A stretch of DNA of 64,000 nucleotides. Source: Planctomycetaceae bacterium. GTDB taxonomy: Bacteria; Planctomycetota; Planctomycetia; Pirellulales; Pirellulaceae. This document shows, in pieces, positions 25,471 through 33,360 of this stretch. Numbering within the stretch: the first letter of the stretch is position 1; every line of letters begins with the position of its first letter. Below the pieces are notes generated by a model. It saw only the letters and a program-made list of their open reading frames with translations. It did not search any database and was not told the origin of the DNA. The stretch is from positions 1 through 64,000 of the forward strand of contig JAIYDN010000048.1 of assembly GCA_027487485.1 (NCBI GenBank), given 5' to 3'. The translations under genes were made by a program, and so were the position numbers.

Positions 25471-26990
25471 ACATGGCTCGATCAATGAAAGCGCAGATTA
25501 GTCAAAAACTGGTTTCTCTTAGGCGTCGCTTGTTTTGGAACCAAGCATCCGCGATCACCCCTTGGAGCCTTTCAACGGTTCTGCTGAAGTTTAACGATGG
25601 TGAACTGTGGACCATCCAAGATGCATGCCAAGGAACTCAGTGCTTCGGTTCGACTGGATCAGGTAAAACGACAGGCAGCGTTGCCGCAATCGCTGAGTCG
25701 TTCTTGCTGGCGGGATTTGGTGGGCTGTTTCTTACAGCCAAGCCAGACGATGCGAGCACGTATCTCCGGCTGTGCGAAAAAGCCGGACGCAGTTCCGATG
25801 TGATGCTGTTTCGTCCCAACGGCACGTATCGATTCAATCCATTTGATTCGGAACTAAAACGACGGGACGCGGGTGCAGGGCTTACGCACAACGTGGTTGC
25901 AATGCTTAGTGCATTGTTGGAAGTAAGTGAACGCAATCAAGCAAATGGCGGGGGCGACAGTGACGGTTATTGGAAGCGGGCGAATCGACAGTTATGCCTA
26001 AACTGTGTTGATCTGAGCGTCATGGCAATGGATCGTATCTCGGTACCAGATCTCTATCGTATCGCAATCTCGGCTCCGACTTCGCTTGAACAACTTCAAT
26101 TGGATAGTTGGAAGGCAAGCTCCTTTTGTTATCAATGCTTGATGGACGCAGACAAGGTGGCCAAAGGCGCATCTCGAAAGCTCGATTTTAAGCTAGTTGC
26201 AGATTACTTCTGCTTGGAATGGCCCTGCCTATCAGATCGCACACGTTCGGTCGTGCTAAGCACCTTTACGAGCATGCTCGATGTGTTAAATCGCGGGTTG
26301 ATACGAGACCTGATGTCAGGGGAGACAAACATATCCCCAGAGATGGCTCAAGATGGCAAGATCATCATTGTTGATTTGCCCACGATGTTGTTCGGGGAGG
26401 TAGGGGTTTTCACTCAGGTTCTTTGGAAGTATTGCATGCAGAGAGCCCAAGAGCGACGCGATGTTCAACAGAATCCGCGTCCAGTATTCATTGTGAGCGA
26501 CGAGAGTCATTTGACCGTAGTGAAGCAAGACCAAGTCTTTCAAACCACTGCACGAAGCACCCGGACTGCGGTAGTTTACGCGACACAATCGATCAGTAAC
26601 TACTTGGCAACTTTTGGTAGTGATTCTGAAGCCGAAGTCCATTCGCTGCTAGGGAACCTTCAGTCAAAGTTCTTCCATCAGCAATCGGATATCAAAACCA
26701 ATCAATATGCAGCCGAACTTATTGGCCGCTCGCGGCAGTACCTAATCAATGCAAGTAGCTCGAAATCGGACACCGACTATTTTGCTTCTCTATTCGGTCA
26801 ACGGCAGGGTCAATCGACTGGAGGGGTGAGCGAGTGTTACGAGTTCGAAGTTCATCCAAATGATTTTGCCATGCTTCGTAAAGGCGGACCGCCCCATTGG
26901 ATAGTCGATGCGATTCTCTATCAGGGAGGACGGAAGTTTGGGCCAAGTGGCAAATCATGGGTGCCAGTGTCGTTTAAGCAAAGTGTTTAA
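25467..26990 (+). CDS. VirD4/TraG-TraD-type coupling ATPase, soluble form
   Basis: 507 residues. Walker A is GSTGSGKTT near residue 60, and the Walker B-like stretch is IIIVDLP with a second acidic stretch FIVSDESH. The segment LTAKPDDASTYLRL and the TraM-recognition-like region towards the C-terminus (RSTRTAVVYATQSISNYLATF) match the type IV coupling protein family, which pumps DNA-protein substrates to a conjugation channel. Unlike VirD4 it has no N-terminal membrane helices; the ATPase starts within 60 residues of the N-terminus. The next gene encodes a membrane protein that could supply the anchor (inference). No relaxase or other type IV secretion gene is nearby. Confidence 0.88.
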   Translation: MNMARSMKAQISQKLVSLRRRLFWNQASAITPWSLSTVLLKFNDGELWTIQDACQGTQCFGSTGSGKTTGSVAAIAESFLLAGFGGLFLTAKPDDASTYLRLCEKAGRSSDVMLFRPNGTYRFNPFDSELKRRDAGAGLTHNVVAMLSALLEVSERNQANGGGDSDGYWKRANRQLCLNCVDLSVMAMDRISVPDLYRIAISAPTSLEQLQLDSWKASSFCYQCLMDADKVAKGASRKLDFKLVADYFCLEWPCLSDRTRSVVLSTFTSMLDVLNRGLIRDLMSGETNISPEMAQDGKIIIVDLPTMLFGEVGVFTQVLWKYCMQRAQERRDVQQNPRPVFIVSDESHLTVVKQDQVFQTTARSTRTAVVYATQSISNYLATFGSDSEAEVHSLLGNLQSKFFHQQSDIKTNQYAAELIGRSRQYLINASSSKSDTDYFASLFGQRQGQSTGGVSECYEFEVHPNDFAMLRKGGPPHWIVDAILYQGGRKFGPSGKSWVPVSFKQSV

Positions 26991-27019
26991 CAAGAATCAA
27001 GTGAAAAAGGATTTCTAGA

Positions 27020-27610
27020 ATGAATGGTCAAGTCGACGAACAGACTAACTGGATGGGCGCATCGCGAGGTCAACTCAACTTTATCTTTTGGGTTGTCACG
27101 GTTTGGTCCACATCGCTTGAGGTGTTCCTTCATAAGGATTTTGGCAGTCGTTATCTAGGTCCCAACGCTTTAGCTGCCTTTTTGCTGATTCCATTTTTCT
27201 TGATATTCTGGGAGGGCTATGACGCATGGCCGCTTCTGTGCTTTTGGTTCGCGTACATCTTTATGTGCGCCATATCGAGGTGGTCATTTTTATGGCGAAG
27301 ACCGATGCGACACCATACGTTTTACTCTGGCTGGCCTCGCTTGCTTTTGAAAAAATACGCTCGCTACGAAGTTAAATTCAAGCAGCTCCACGAGCCGTTT
27401 TTGGTTGCTTTGGTCGCTATGTTCGCTACTGGATTCAACCCTCCATTAGGGTTTTTTCTATTCGGTGGAGCTGCATCGCTTTGTATCAAGGTTCTAGTCA
27501 CCGAGTTTGCGATGGAGCAACGATCATTGGATCTGGGTGATTCGATTATTGAACAAGAGCAGCTGGTTCAGCGTTTTCGGCATCATAACAATGACGCAAT
27601 TCAATACTAA
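27020..27610 (+). CDS. Multi-pass membrane protein paired with the coupling ATPase
   Basis: 196 residues with an AAGGA site before the ATG. Hydrophobic segments are at about residues 14-34 (LNFIFWVVTVWSTSLEVFL), 48-66 (NALAAFLLIPFFLIFW), 70-90 (WPLLCFWFAYIFMCAIS) and 133-162 (FLVALVAMFATGFNPPLGFFLFGGAASLCIKVLV), so four membrane helices are likely. It follows the ATPase by 29 nt. No family recognised, but some membrane partner is needed for a soluble coupling ATPase, and this is the obvious candidate. Confidence 0.75.
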   Translation: MNGQVDEQTNWMGASRGQLNFIFWVVTVWSTSLEVFLHKDFGSRYLGPNALAAFLLIPFFLIFWEGYDAWPLLCFWFAYIFMCAISRWSFLWRRPMRHHTFYSGWPRLLLKKYARYEVKFKQLHEPFLVALVAMFATGFNPPLGFFLFGGAASLCIKVLVTEFAMEQRSLDLGDSIIEQEQLVQRFRHHNNDAIQY

Positions 27611-27621
27611 GGAGCGAGAAG

Positions 27622-27894
27622 ATGGCCAAAATTGGTGATGGACATGTTGAGGCAATGGCACGGCAAGGACTTAGAGAGCTAAGGAATACCATTTATCCTA
27701 GCTCAAACATTTCGAACGTGACGGAGCTTGGTGTATTTGGGACGCAAACTCCTGGCGAGATAGCGGAAGCTCGTCGAGAGGACGTACGAGCCCCGGAAGA
27801 GGAGGGACCGTCCGTGTTGCAGGAAAAGATGCAACAAGCTGCCGAAAAGAGTAAAGACGTGAAACAGGTTAAGGAGCGAGGCCTTGATCGATGA
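27622..27894 (+). CDS. Small charged hypothetical protein
   Basis: 90 residues starting 11 nt after the membrane protein gene, with GGAG before the ATG. The sequence has a helical N-terminus (MAKIGDGHVEAMARQGLRELRNTIYPSS) and a Glu/Lys-rich C-terminal half that is probably a coiled coil or disordered. No family recognised. It is the last gene of the ParB-like/ATPase/membrane cluster. Confidence 0.6.
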   Translation: MAKIGDGHVEAMARQGLRELRNTIYPSSNISNVTELGVFGTQTPGEIAEARREDVRAPEEEGPSVLQEKMQQAAEKSKDVKQVKERGLDR

Positions 27895-27949
27895 ATCTTT
27901 GCGTTTTCCGCCATGAAATCAAATCTACAGTAACGAACGGACAGATGTA

Positions 27950-28168
27950 ATGAGTTCTGAAATGCGACGAGAAACAAACTCCATTGGGCCAATTCTCGTT
28001 ACCGCGACTGAAGTTGCAAAGATGCTACAAATATCGACTCGCACCCTATGGCGACTTCGAAGTGCTGGACATCTTCCAGCGCCAATTCGATTAGGCAATG
28101 CGGTTCGTTGGAATTTGGACGCTATCAGTACCTGGATAACCAATGGATGCCCATTATCGAATTCATAA
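27950..28168 (+). CDS. Excisionase-like helix-turn-helix protein
   Basis: 72 residues. ILVTATEVAKMLQISTRTLWRLRSAGHLPAPIRLGNAVRWNLDAISTWI is a MerR/excisionase-type winged helix (DNA-binding domain, helix_turn_helix_17 family). Such proteins set the direction of tyrosine-integrase recombination and can repress nearby genes. It lies 375 nt before the integrase on the same strand. Confidence 0.88.
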   Translation: MSSEMRRETNSIGPILVTATEVAKMLQISTRTLWRLRSAGHLPAPIRLGNAVRWNLDAISTWITNGCPLSNS

Positions 28169-28248
28169 GTCAACGAGTATTCCGTTCGTACGAATTCATC
28201 CAAACCAGCATAAGCACAATCAAAAAATGAAGCAGGAAGAGCTCCGCA

Positions 28249-28380
28249 ATGATTGCAACCTCTGCCCCAAGCCCAAACAATGGTGACAACGATCTTGCGA
28301 AGCTCTTGAACCGTTTGGTTGCTAGTATTTTGATCGATGTAGTTGCGACGATCGCTTCTAATGTACGCAGGAAATCTTAG
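28249..28380 (+). CDS. Small 43-residue protein between excisionase and integrase
   Basis: An ATG at 28249 (AGGA lies upstream) opens a frame to TAG at 28378-28380. The protein (MIATSAPSPNNGDNDLAKLL...) ends in an amphipathic or hydrophobic helix, RLVASILIDVVATIASNVRRKS. Composition is protein-like and the gene lies in an otherwise empty gap. Function unknown; support is moderate because no homolog could be checked. Confidence 0.45.
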   Translation: MIATSAPSPNNGDNDLAKLLNRLVASILIDVVATIASNVRRKS

Positions 28381-28543
28381 AGAAACTCTTTTCTGCGATG
28401 CGCTTGGTATCCACGAGAAATCCATGTTAGATCGGCAAAGCGAAGGCATTACCTTTGGGCTGATTCGCCTCCAAATCTAGATCTAAAACAGTTGTCTTCC
28501 CAATCACTAACGCGACAATGGGTTATCAAGGAGTACCAAGGCC

Positions 28544-29896
28544 ATGGCATCGATTTTTAAGCGTCGCAAAGGGAAAAATGTTCCCTATACAATTCAATAC
28601 GTTGACCATCTTGGAAACCGGAAGACAGTACAAGGTTTTACCGACAAGGGGCTTTCCGAACAGCTGGCTGCAAAACTTGAATCCGAGGCGAGGTTGCGGA
28701 AAACGGGATTGGTGGATCCGGAGTTGGATCGGCTCAATGTCGAAAAAGCGCGTCCCATAGTTGAGCAACTATCGGAGTTCGAAAGCAGTATCGCAGATAA
28801 CTCCGCGTATTACATCGAACAACTAATGTTTCGAGTGCGTCGAATCATTGACGGATGTGACTTTAGTGATTTGCGAAGCATAGCCCCAGAGAAAACCCGT
28901 GATTTTTTGAGGGGTTTGCGTACCAATGAGAACCTAGGACACAAGACGTACAACCATTACCTTCAAGCGATGGATACGTTTTTAAACTGGTGCGTGCGTA
29001 CAGGCCGAATGCTCTCAAACCCGCTCAAAGGATTGGAACGGCTAAACACAGAGGTGGATATCCGACATCAGCGGCGGGCATTAACACCGGATGAAATGCA
29101 GCGGTTGATTTCGGCCGCGAAGAATTGCGGTAAGTTTCAGCAGGAGATGTCCCCTGACTTGAGAGCAAAGCTCTACTTGCTTGCTTATTTGACGGGGTTA
29201 CGAAAGAGCGAGATCGCTAGCCTTCGTGCCAAGAACTTCCAGCTCGATGAGAATCCGCCAAGGCTGCTACTGCAAGCTATAAGCTCAAAGCATCGGAAAA
29301 ACGATACGTTACCGCTTCACCCTGATCTTGTTGCGATGCTTCGAGAATGGTTGCCAATGATTGGAAGCGATTACCTGTTCCCCAATCTTTCAAAAAAGAG
29401 GATGGCCGAGGTAATTCAATCGGATCTCAAAAGAGCTGGAATTCCCTACAAAACCGATGAAGGCATTGCAGATTTCCATGCTGCTGGTCGGCACACCTAC
29501 ATCACCCAACTTATTCGATCAGGGGCCTCGCTGCCGGAGGCGAAGGAACTAGCCAGGCACAGTGAAATCAAGATGACATTGCGATATACGCATATTGGTA
29601 TTGTCGACCAAGCCAAGGCATTAGCAAATTTGCCAACCAATCAGGGTGCGCTGCACGAGCGCTGCACTCCGGGTGGCGCGGCGAGTCTCCGCTCGACAAC
29701 GGATGGCACGGATGAAGATCGAAGCTCAACGATCTGCCAAGAAAAAACCAAGGATTTGACAAAGTCTGTCGCACCAAGTCGTTCGCTGTCATCCTCAAAA
29801 TTAGTGGTCGCTCGGGGAGTTGAACCCCGACGCCTCTCGGCACCAGATCCTAAGTCTGGCGTGTCTGCCAATTTCACCAAGCGACCAATTTCTTGA
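28544..29896 (+). CDS. int: Tyrosine integrase reading through the tRNA-Leu gene
   Basis: 450 residues. The N-terminal Arm-type domain (MASIFKRRKGKNVPYTIQYVDHLGNRKTVQGF), core-binding domain (about 90-180) and catalytic domain are present. The catalytic residues include Arg in YLTGLRKSEIASLR, the HAAGRHTYITQ box, ELARHSEIKMT and the Tyr in LRYTHI. The catalytic core ends near residue 365; after that the frame continues through low-complexity residues and finally translates the antisense strand of the tRNA-Leu gene (residues about 422-449). Integrases adjacent to tRNA genes usually integrate into the tRNA 3' end. The long tail may not be functional protein. Confidence 0.93.
   Translation: MASIFKRRKGKNVPYTIQYVDHLGNRKTVQGFTDKGLSEQLAAKLESEARLRKTGLVDPELDRLNVEKARPIVEQLSEFESSIADNSAYYIEQLMFRVRRIIDGCDFSDLRSIAPEKTRDFLRGLRTNENLGHKTYNHYLQAMDTFLNWCVRTGRMLSNPLKGLERLNTEVDIRHQRRALTPDEMQRLISAAKNCGKFQQEMSPDLRAKLYLLAYLTGLRKSEIASLRAKNFQLDENPPRLLLQAISSKHRKNDTLPLHPDLVAMLREWLPMIGSDYLFPNLSKKRMAEVIQSDLKRAGIPYKTDEGIADFHAAGRHTYITQLIRSGASLPEAKELARHSEIKMTLRYTHIGIVDQAKALANLPTNQGALHERCTPGGAASLRSTTDGTDEDRSSTICQEKTKDLTKSVAPSRSLSSSKLVVARGVEPRRLSAPDPKSGVSANFTKRPIS
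29805..29886 (-). tRNA. tRNA-Leu(TAG)
   Basis: 82 nt without an encoded CCA. The 7-bp acceptor stem GGTCGCT/AGCGACC closes with discriminator A. The anticodon arm reads CCAGA-CTTAGGA-TCTGG, giving anticodon TAG, and the long variable arm is the class II type expected of tRNA-Leu. The T arm CGGGG-TTCAACT-CCCCG is complete. It is the likely integration target of the island, because the integrase frame ends in it. Confidence 0.95.
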
Positions 29897-29991
29897 ATGA
29901 ACGGGCCTTCGACCCATTCAATACTCCAGATTCTAGCCAGGAATCGGCAAAAGTGCGACACCCTTCAATTCGTGTCACGCTTATTTTTAGG

Positions 29992-30267
29992 CTACTTTTC
30001 TTCAGTTGGGGGAGAAGCTGGCGGAGGCGAGAACCGCGGAGCGCTGGTTTCTACCGACTCGGTCTCGTCGACTTGCTTCGGGGCGGCGATTCGAGGCTCG
30101 TAGGTTTCTACAGCTTGGAATTCCCGTTTGAATTCGTCTACACTCTTTTTAAGCCCCCGGTAAGTTCCGCCCAGATTACGAGCCACCTCGGGCAGCTTTG
30201 AGCCAAATAGCATCAAGGCCAACATGCCAAACAGAATCATTTCGGTCGTGCCGATACCGCCAAACAT
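29992..30267 (-). CDS. TatA/B-family Sec-independent translocation protein, longer form
   Basis: 91 residues. MFGGIGTTEMILFGMLALMLFGSKLPEVARNLGGTYRGLKKSVDEFKRE shows the single short membrane helix, the FG hinge and the amphipathic helix of TatA/TatB. The long Pro-rich acidic tail is more TatB-like. The family moves folded proteins with twin-arginine signals across the membrane. It lies 8 nt downstream of the second Tat gene. No tatC is in the window. Confidence 0.88.
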   Translation of the reverse strand: MFGGIGTTEMILFGMLALMLFGSKLPEVARNLGGTYRGLKKSVDEFKREFQAVETYEPRIAAPKQVDETESVETSAPRFSPPPASPPTEEK

Positions 30268-30275
30268 AGGATGTA

Positions 30276-30461
30276 TTAGCTCTTTTTGTCGGTGCTTGTT
30301 GAATCAGTGGGAACGTCAGAATCTTCTTCTCGCATCCCTTTTTTGAACTCGGTGGCACTTCGCCCAAGGTTTCGCATGAGCGTTGGGAGTCTCGCGCTGC
30401 CAAAGAGCACCATTGCAATCACCAAGAATATGAGAATTTCGGTTTGGCCGATGCCGAACAT
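30276..30461 (-). CDS. TatA-family protein
   Basis: 61 residues from the ATG at 30461; a frame open from 30608 adds an implausible Arg/Pro-rich extension. MFGIGQTEILIFLVIAMVLFGSARLPTLMRNLGRSATEFKKGMREE is a typical TatA, with membrane helix (about 5-20), FG hinge and amphipathic helix. TatA oligomers form the protein-conducting patch. It precedes the longer Tat gene in one operon. Confidence 0.88.
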   Translation of the reverse strand: MFGIGQTEILIFLVIAMVLFGSARLPTLMRNLGRSATEFKKGMREEDSDVPTDSTSTDKKS

Positions 30462-30820
30462 AGAGCAATTCCAGTAGCGGGTGGGAGGGGGAGGTCGATC
30501 GATTAGAACCAATCCAAAAGCCACCTCTATTCTATTGCGGCCCTGGCCAGTGTCAAACGACCGACTCCGCCAGATGGTCGATTCGGGCCAGTAATCGGGG
30601 CAGGTCACTTCCCTGGATCTTCACCCAGGCTGTTCCCATTGGGCCTCGGTCGATCCCCTAGATTTTTCAGGGCTTTCAATCTGAGCCATATGCCTTAGCA
30701 GCGATTTGCGTTTTTTACAGGGAATTCGCAACTTGGTCGGCGCAAATGGCTCAGCGCGAATACGCCGGGCAGGCCAAATGGAACGCTCAGGAATGCTCAG
30801 TGGGCGGAGCAAGGAGCTCG
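30462..30820. other. Gene-free stretch
   Basis: 359 bases between the methyltransferase stop and the TatA start, both minus strand. Short frames on both strands have no ribosome site and are not protein-like. I see no RNA gene, repeat or clear promoter. Confidence 0.5.
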
Positions 30821-31519
30821 TCAAAGCTTGCGGGCCAGAATCATATACTGAGCCCCCAGAGGAAGCTTGGCTAGCATGGGTTCCGTTGATCGAAGCCAGC
30901 TCAGGAACTTGGGAAAATAAAAGCAACTGTCGACCGAAACGACTTCAAACCCGTTTTGGCTCAAAAGACGTTTCGCGTTGGGAATCGAGATCTTGATTGC
31001 ATCGCGATCAAAGGGAATGCGGCTCATGACGTACTGAGTTCCTGGATTCCAAGGATTGTTCTCCCAGAATGCAAACCAGCCCCCCGGGATCAATCGCTGA
31101 TGTATGTACCTGATCGCTTCTGCGCGTTGATCGATTGGGATGTGGTGGAACACTCCGTTACAGTATGCAAGCTCCATCACCGTGTCTTTCGTCTGGTCCG
31201 AAGAAAGGTAAAAGGTGGCTTGTTCTGGACGGTACCGAAGTCTGGCTTGAACAAGCGATTGAGCCGATGTGTCGACGCCGGTTACATGCTCGGCAGGTAG
31301 TTCGTTTAGTAAATGTACGACGCTGTTCCCTGTGCCGCAGCCAAAGTCAAGAACTTGCGAGAAACGCTGTCGAGTTGGCTCACGCGACGCGAGTCTTCGC
31401 TTCAACCATCGAACTCGGTGGATTGCAAAGTAATCGGATGACTCGCCCGAGACGGAGAGTCCTTGCTGGAGAGCCGATTCATAGTCGGAGGCGTATTGAT
31501 CAAACTGTGCTTCTTCCAC
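30821..31519 (-). CDS. SAM-dependent methyltransferase (class I)
   Basis: 232 residues with a GTG start at 31519. Motif I is VLDFGCGTGNSVVHLL near residue 57, followed by TGVDTSAQSLVQAR and the post-motif AYCNGVFHHIPIDQRAEAIRYIHQRLIPGGWFAFWENNPWNPG, which is the classic Methyltransf_11/25 pattern. The substrate cannot be inferred. It begins 38 nt after the nucleoside transporter stop and is probably co-transcribed with it. Confidence 0.88.
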   Translation of the reverse strand: MEEAQFDQYASDYESALQQGLSVSGESSDYFAIHRVRWLKRRLASREPTRQRFSQVLDFGCGTGNSVVHLLNELPAEHVTGVDTSAQSLVQARLRYRPEQATFYLSSDQTKDTVMELAYCNGVFHHIPIDQRAEAIRYIHQRLIPGGWFAFWENNPWNPGTQYVMSRIPFDRDAIKISIPNAKRLLSQNGFEVVSVDSCFYFPKFLSWLRSTEPMLAKLPLGAQYMILARKL

Positions 31520-31557
31520 GATTGCATTTCGTTGGTGAGTGATGCATGGGCGTTCAT

Positions 31558-33003
31558 CTAGGGCAGCAGCAATCCAGCGATGGCAGCGTTGAGAAGCGTC
31601 GCTAGGAAGCCGACGAAAAGGGCAGTTAAACCCAGGCGAGCCAGGTCCCCGCGTCGCTCTGGAGCCAAAGCACCGATTCCGCCCAGCTGGATTCCGATGG
31701 ATGAGAAATTCGCAAAACCAGTTAAGGCATACACGGCAAGAATCTTGGCGCGTTCGGATAGCATGGCATATTCTGGGTCCTTGGTCAGCGTTATGTAGGC
31801 AACGTGTTCGTTCGCCGCTAGTTTGATTCCGAGCAAGCTTCCCACCTGGGAGGTTTCTGACATGGGCACGCCGAGCAACATGGCAACAGGTTGAAAAATC
31901 CCGCCAAGAATTTGCGATAGTGTCAAGTTATCTGGAATCCAGGCGACTGATTCCGCAGATATCCTGAATGCGAGAAGCATCGGTTTCACGCCACCAATCA
32001 AGGCATCGAACAGTGCGATAAAGGCCAAGAAGCCGATCAGCATGGCTGCCACGTTCATGGCGAGCATCAATCCATCTTTGACTCCGGATGCTGCCGCATC
32101 AATCGGGTTTTCATGCATTCGTGGGACTACAATCTCCGTGTCGCCCGACGTGACTGGAGTTTCGGTTTCCGGCATGACCAGCTTGGCAAGGTATAAGCTG
32201 CATGGGCATGCCATAACGCAAGTGCAAAGAATGGCCACCGGGTCCGCGCCGTAGCTAATGTAAACCGCCATCATGCCACCGGAAATATGAGCCATGCCGC
32301 TGGCCATCAAGGTCAATAGCTCGGACTGGGTCATTTTAGGAACGAATGGCTTCACGATCAGAGGGGCTTCGGTTTGGCCCATAAACACGTTGGCGGAAAC
32401 CGAAAGCGTTTCGGCGCCGGATGTGCCCATCAAATACTTCATAACCCACGCAAAGGCTTTGACGACAACTTGAAGAACTCCAAAGTAATACAGTACGCTG
32501 AAAAAGGAGGAAATAAAGATGATCGGTGGTAATGCCTTGAAGGCAAAGATAAATCCAGAAGGTCCGTCGACTTTCGCAAGAGAGCCAAACACAAATTCGC
32601 CACCCTTATCGGAACAGTCGATCAGAACGCGAATACCGCTTCCTATCCCTTCGAAGATCGATTGAACCCACTCAAACTTCGTAACCATCACCGCCAAGAG
32701 TAGCTGAATTGCAATCCCCCATCCGATTGTCTTGCGACTGACTTTTCGAAGATCGGTGCTCATTGCAGCCGCAAGTGAAAGAAAGGCAAAGATCCCGAAT
32801 ATCGCTTGCCCGCGAGGGCCTGTTTGCGGCGCAAGAACATAAGCAAGCAAAGTCAAAACGACCACCGCCGAAAACAGTCCGATCCGGATTGGTAGCGGCG
32901 TCTGGGAACGGAAGAAGCTCGGTCGAGCTAGATTTACTCCGTTTTCAGAAGTTTCAGTACTGTTTACAGAACTCGAATTGGGCGGCTCGGTCGGTTGTTG
33001 CAT
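31558..33003 (-). CDS. nupC: Concentrative nucleoside transporter (CNT/NupC family)
   Basis: 481 residues from the ATG at 33003 (upstream residues in the same frame are not protein-like). About 10 hydrophobic segments are present. The CNT signature stretches are visible: PPIIFISSFFSVLYYFGVLQ, VFMGQTEAPLIVKPF, MASGMAHISGGMMAVYISYGADPVA and GFANFSSIGIQLGGIGALAPERR. These proteins import nucleosides with Na+ or H+ across the inner membrane. The first 40 residues are a hydrophilic extension rich in Ser/Thr. The gene faces a divergent promoter region at 33004-33360 that otherwise holds no gene. Confidence 0.93.
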   Translation of the reverse strand: MQQPTEPPNSSSVNSTETSENGVNLARPSFFRSQTPLPIRIGLFSAVVVLTLLAYVLAPQTGPRGQAIFGIFAFLSLAAAMSTDLRKVSRKTIGWGIAIQLLLAVMVTKFEWVQSIFEGIGSGIRVLIDCSDKGGEFVFGSLAKVDGPSGFIFAFKALPPIIFISSFFSVLYYFGVLQVVVKAFAWVMKYLMGTSGAETLSVSANVFMGQTEAPLIVKPFVPKMTQSELLTLMASGMAHISGGMMAVYISYGADPVAILCTCVMACPCSLYLAKLVMPETETPVTSGDTEIVVPRMHENPIDAAASGVKDGLMLAMNVAAMLIGFLAFIALFDALIGGVKPMLLAFRISAESVAWIPDNLTLSQILGGIFQPVAMLLGVPMSETSQVGSLLGIKLAANEHVAYITLTKDPEYAMLSERAKILAVYALTGFANFSSIGIQLGGIGALAPERRGDLARLGLTALFVGFLATLLNAAIAGLLLP

Positions 33004-33302
33004 CGGTGCATCCCGAAATAAATTTTTATCAAATAGGGAGGGCGTAGTATGGCGCACGGAAAGAATACTGCAACATACCCCAGCCCATAATCGCTTCCTT
33101 CGACCACTTCTCGTTCGCAAGGTTTGATATCAAACAATTCAAGTCTCAATTCCAAGACGGGGCTAGCCCGAGAAAGCTGAACTCGCGGCCATTTTTCCAA
33201 ATTTGGCCCGCCGATCCATCGCCTGCCTCAATAGGGGGCCGTTGAGTTTACCAACTTCGCAAAGTCTTGATCGCCACATTGCGTTCTGTTTTCAGGTTTC
33301 CC

Positions 33303-33331
33303 TTGTTTGGAAACGGCCGTTTTGCTATTCA
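33303..33331 (+). promoter_or_regulatory. Candidate promoter with an internal palindrome
   Basis: TTGTTT at 33303-33308, a 17-base spacer, then TATTCA at 33326-33331, ahead of the gene at 33361. The spacer contains the perfect palindrome AAACGGCCGTTT (33311-33322), a possible operator. Confidence 0.45.
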
Positions 33332-33360
33332 GAACATTGTAAAACTAGGTTTCTCTCGCA

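Larger units (their letters stand above)
11774..29886. mobile_element. Integrated genomic island at tRNA-Leu (left border not located)
   Basis: The right end is set by the tRNA-Leu gene and adjacent integrase. The content (ArdC, toxin-antitoxin, two tyrosine recombinases, ParB-like, coupling-type ATPase, excisionase, many small unknown genes) is typical of an integrative element. No direct repeat of the tRNA 3' end was found by eye further left, so the start coordinate is only the leftmost gene that fits. A relaxase and type IV secretion channel genes are not visible, so it would need helper functions or use an unrecognised mechanism. Confidence 0.65.

Noticed and set aside
27925-28449. Minus-strand frame of 174 residues
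   Set aside because: It covers the excisionase gene and a small plus-strand gene on the opposite strand, and has no ribosome site; judged a shadow.
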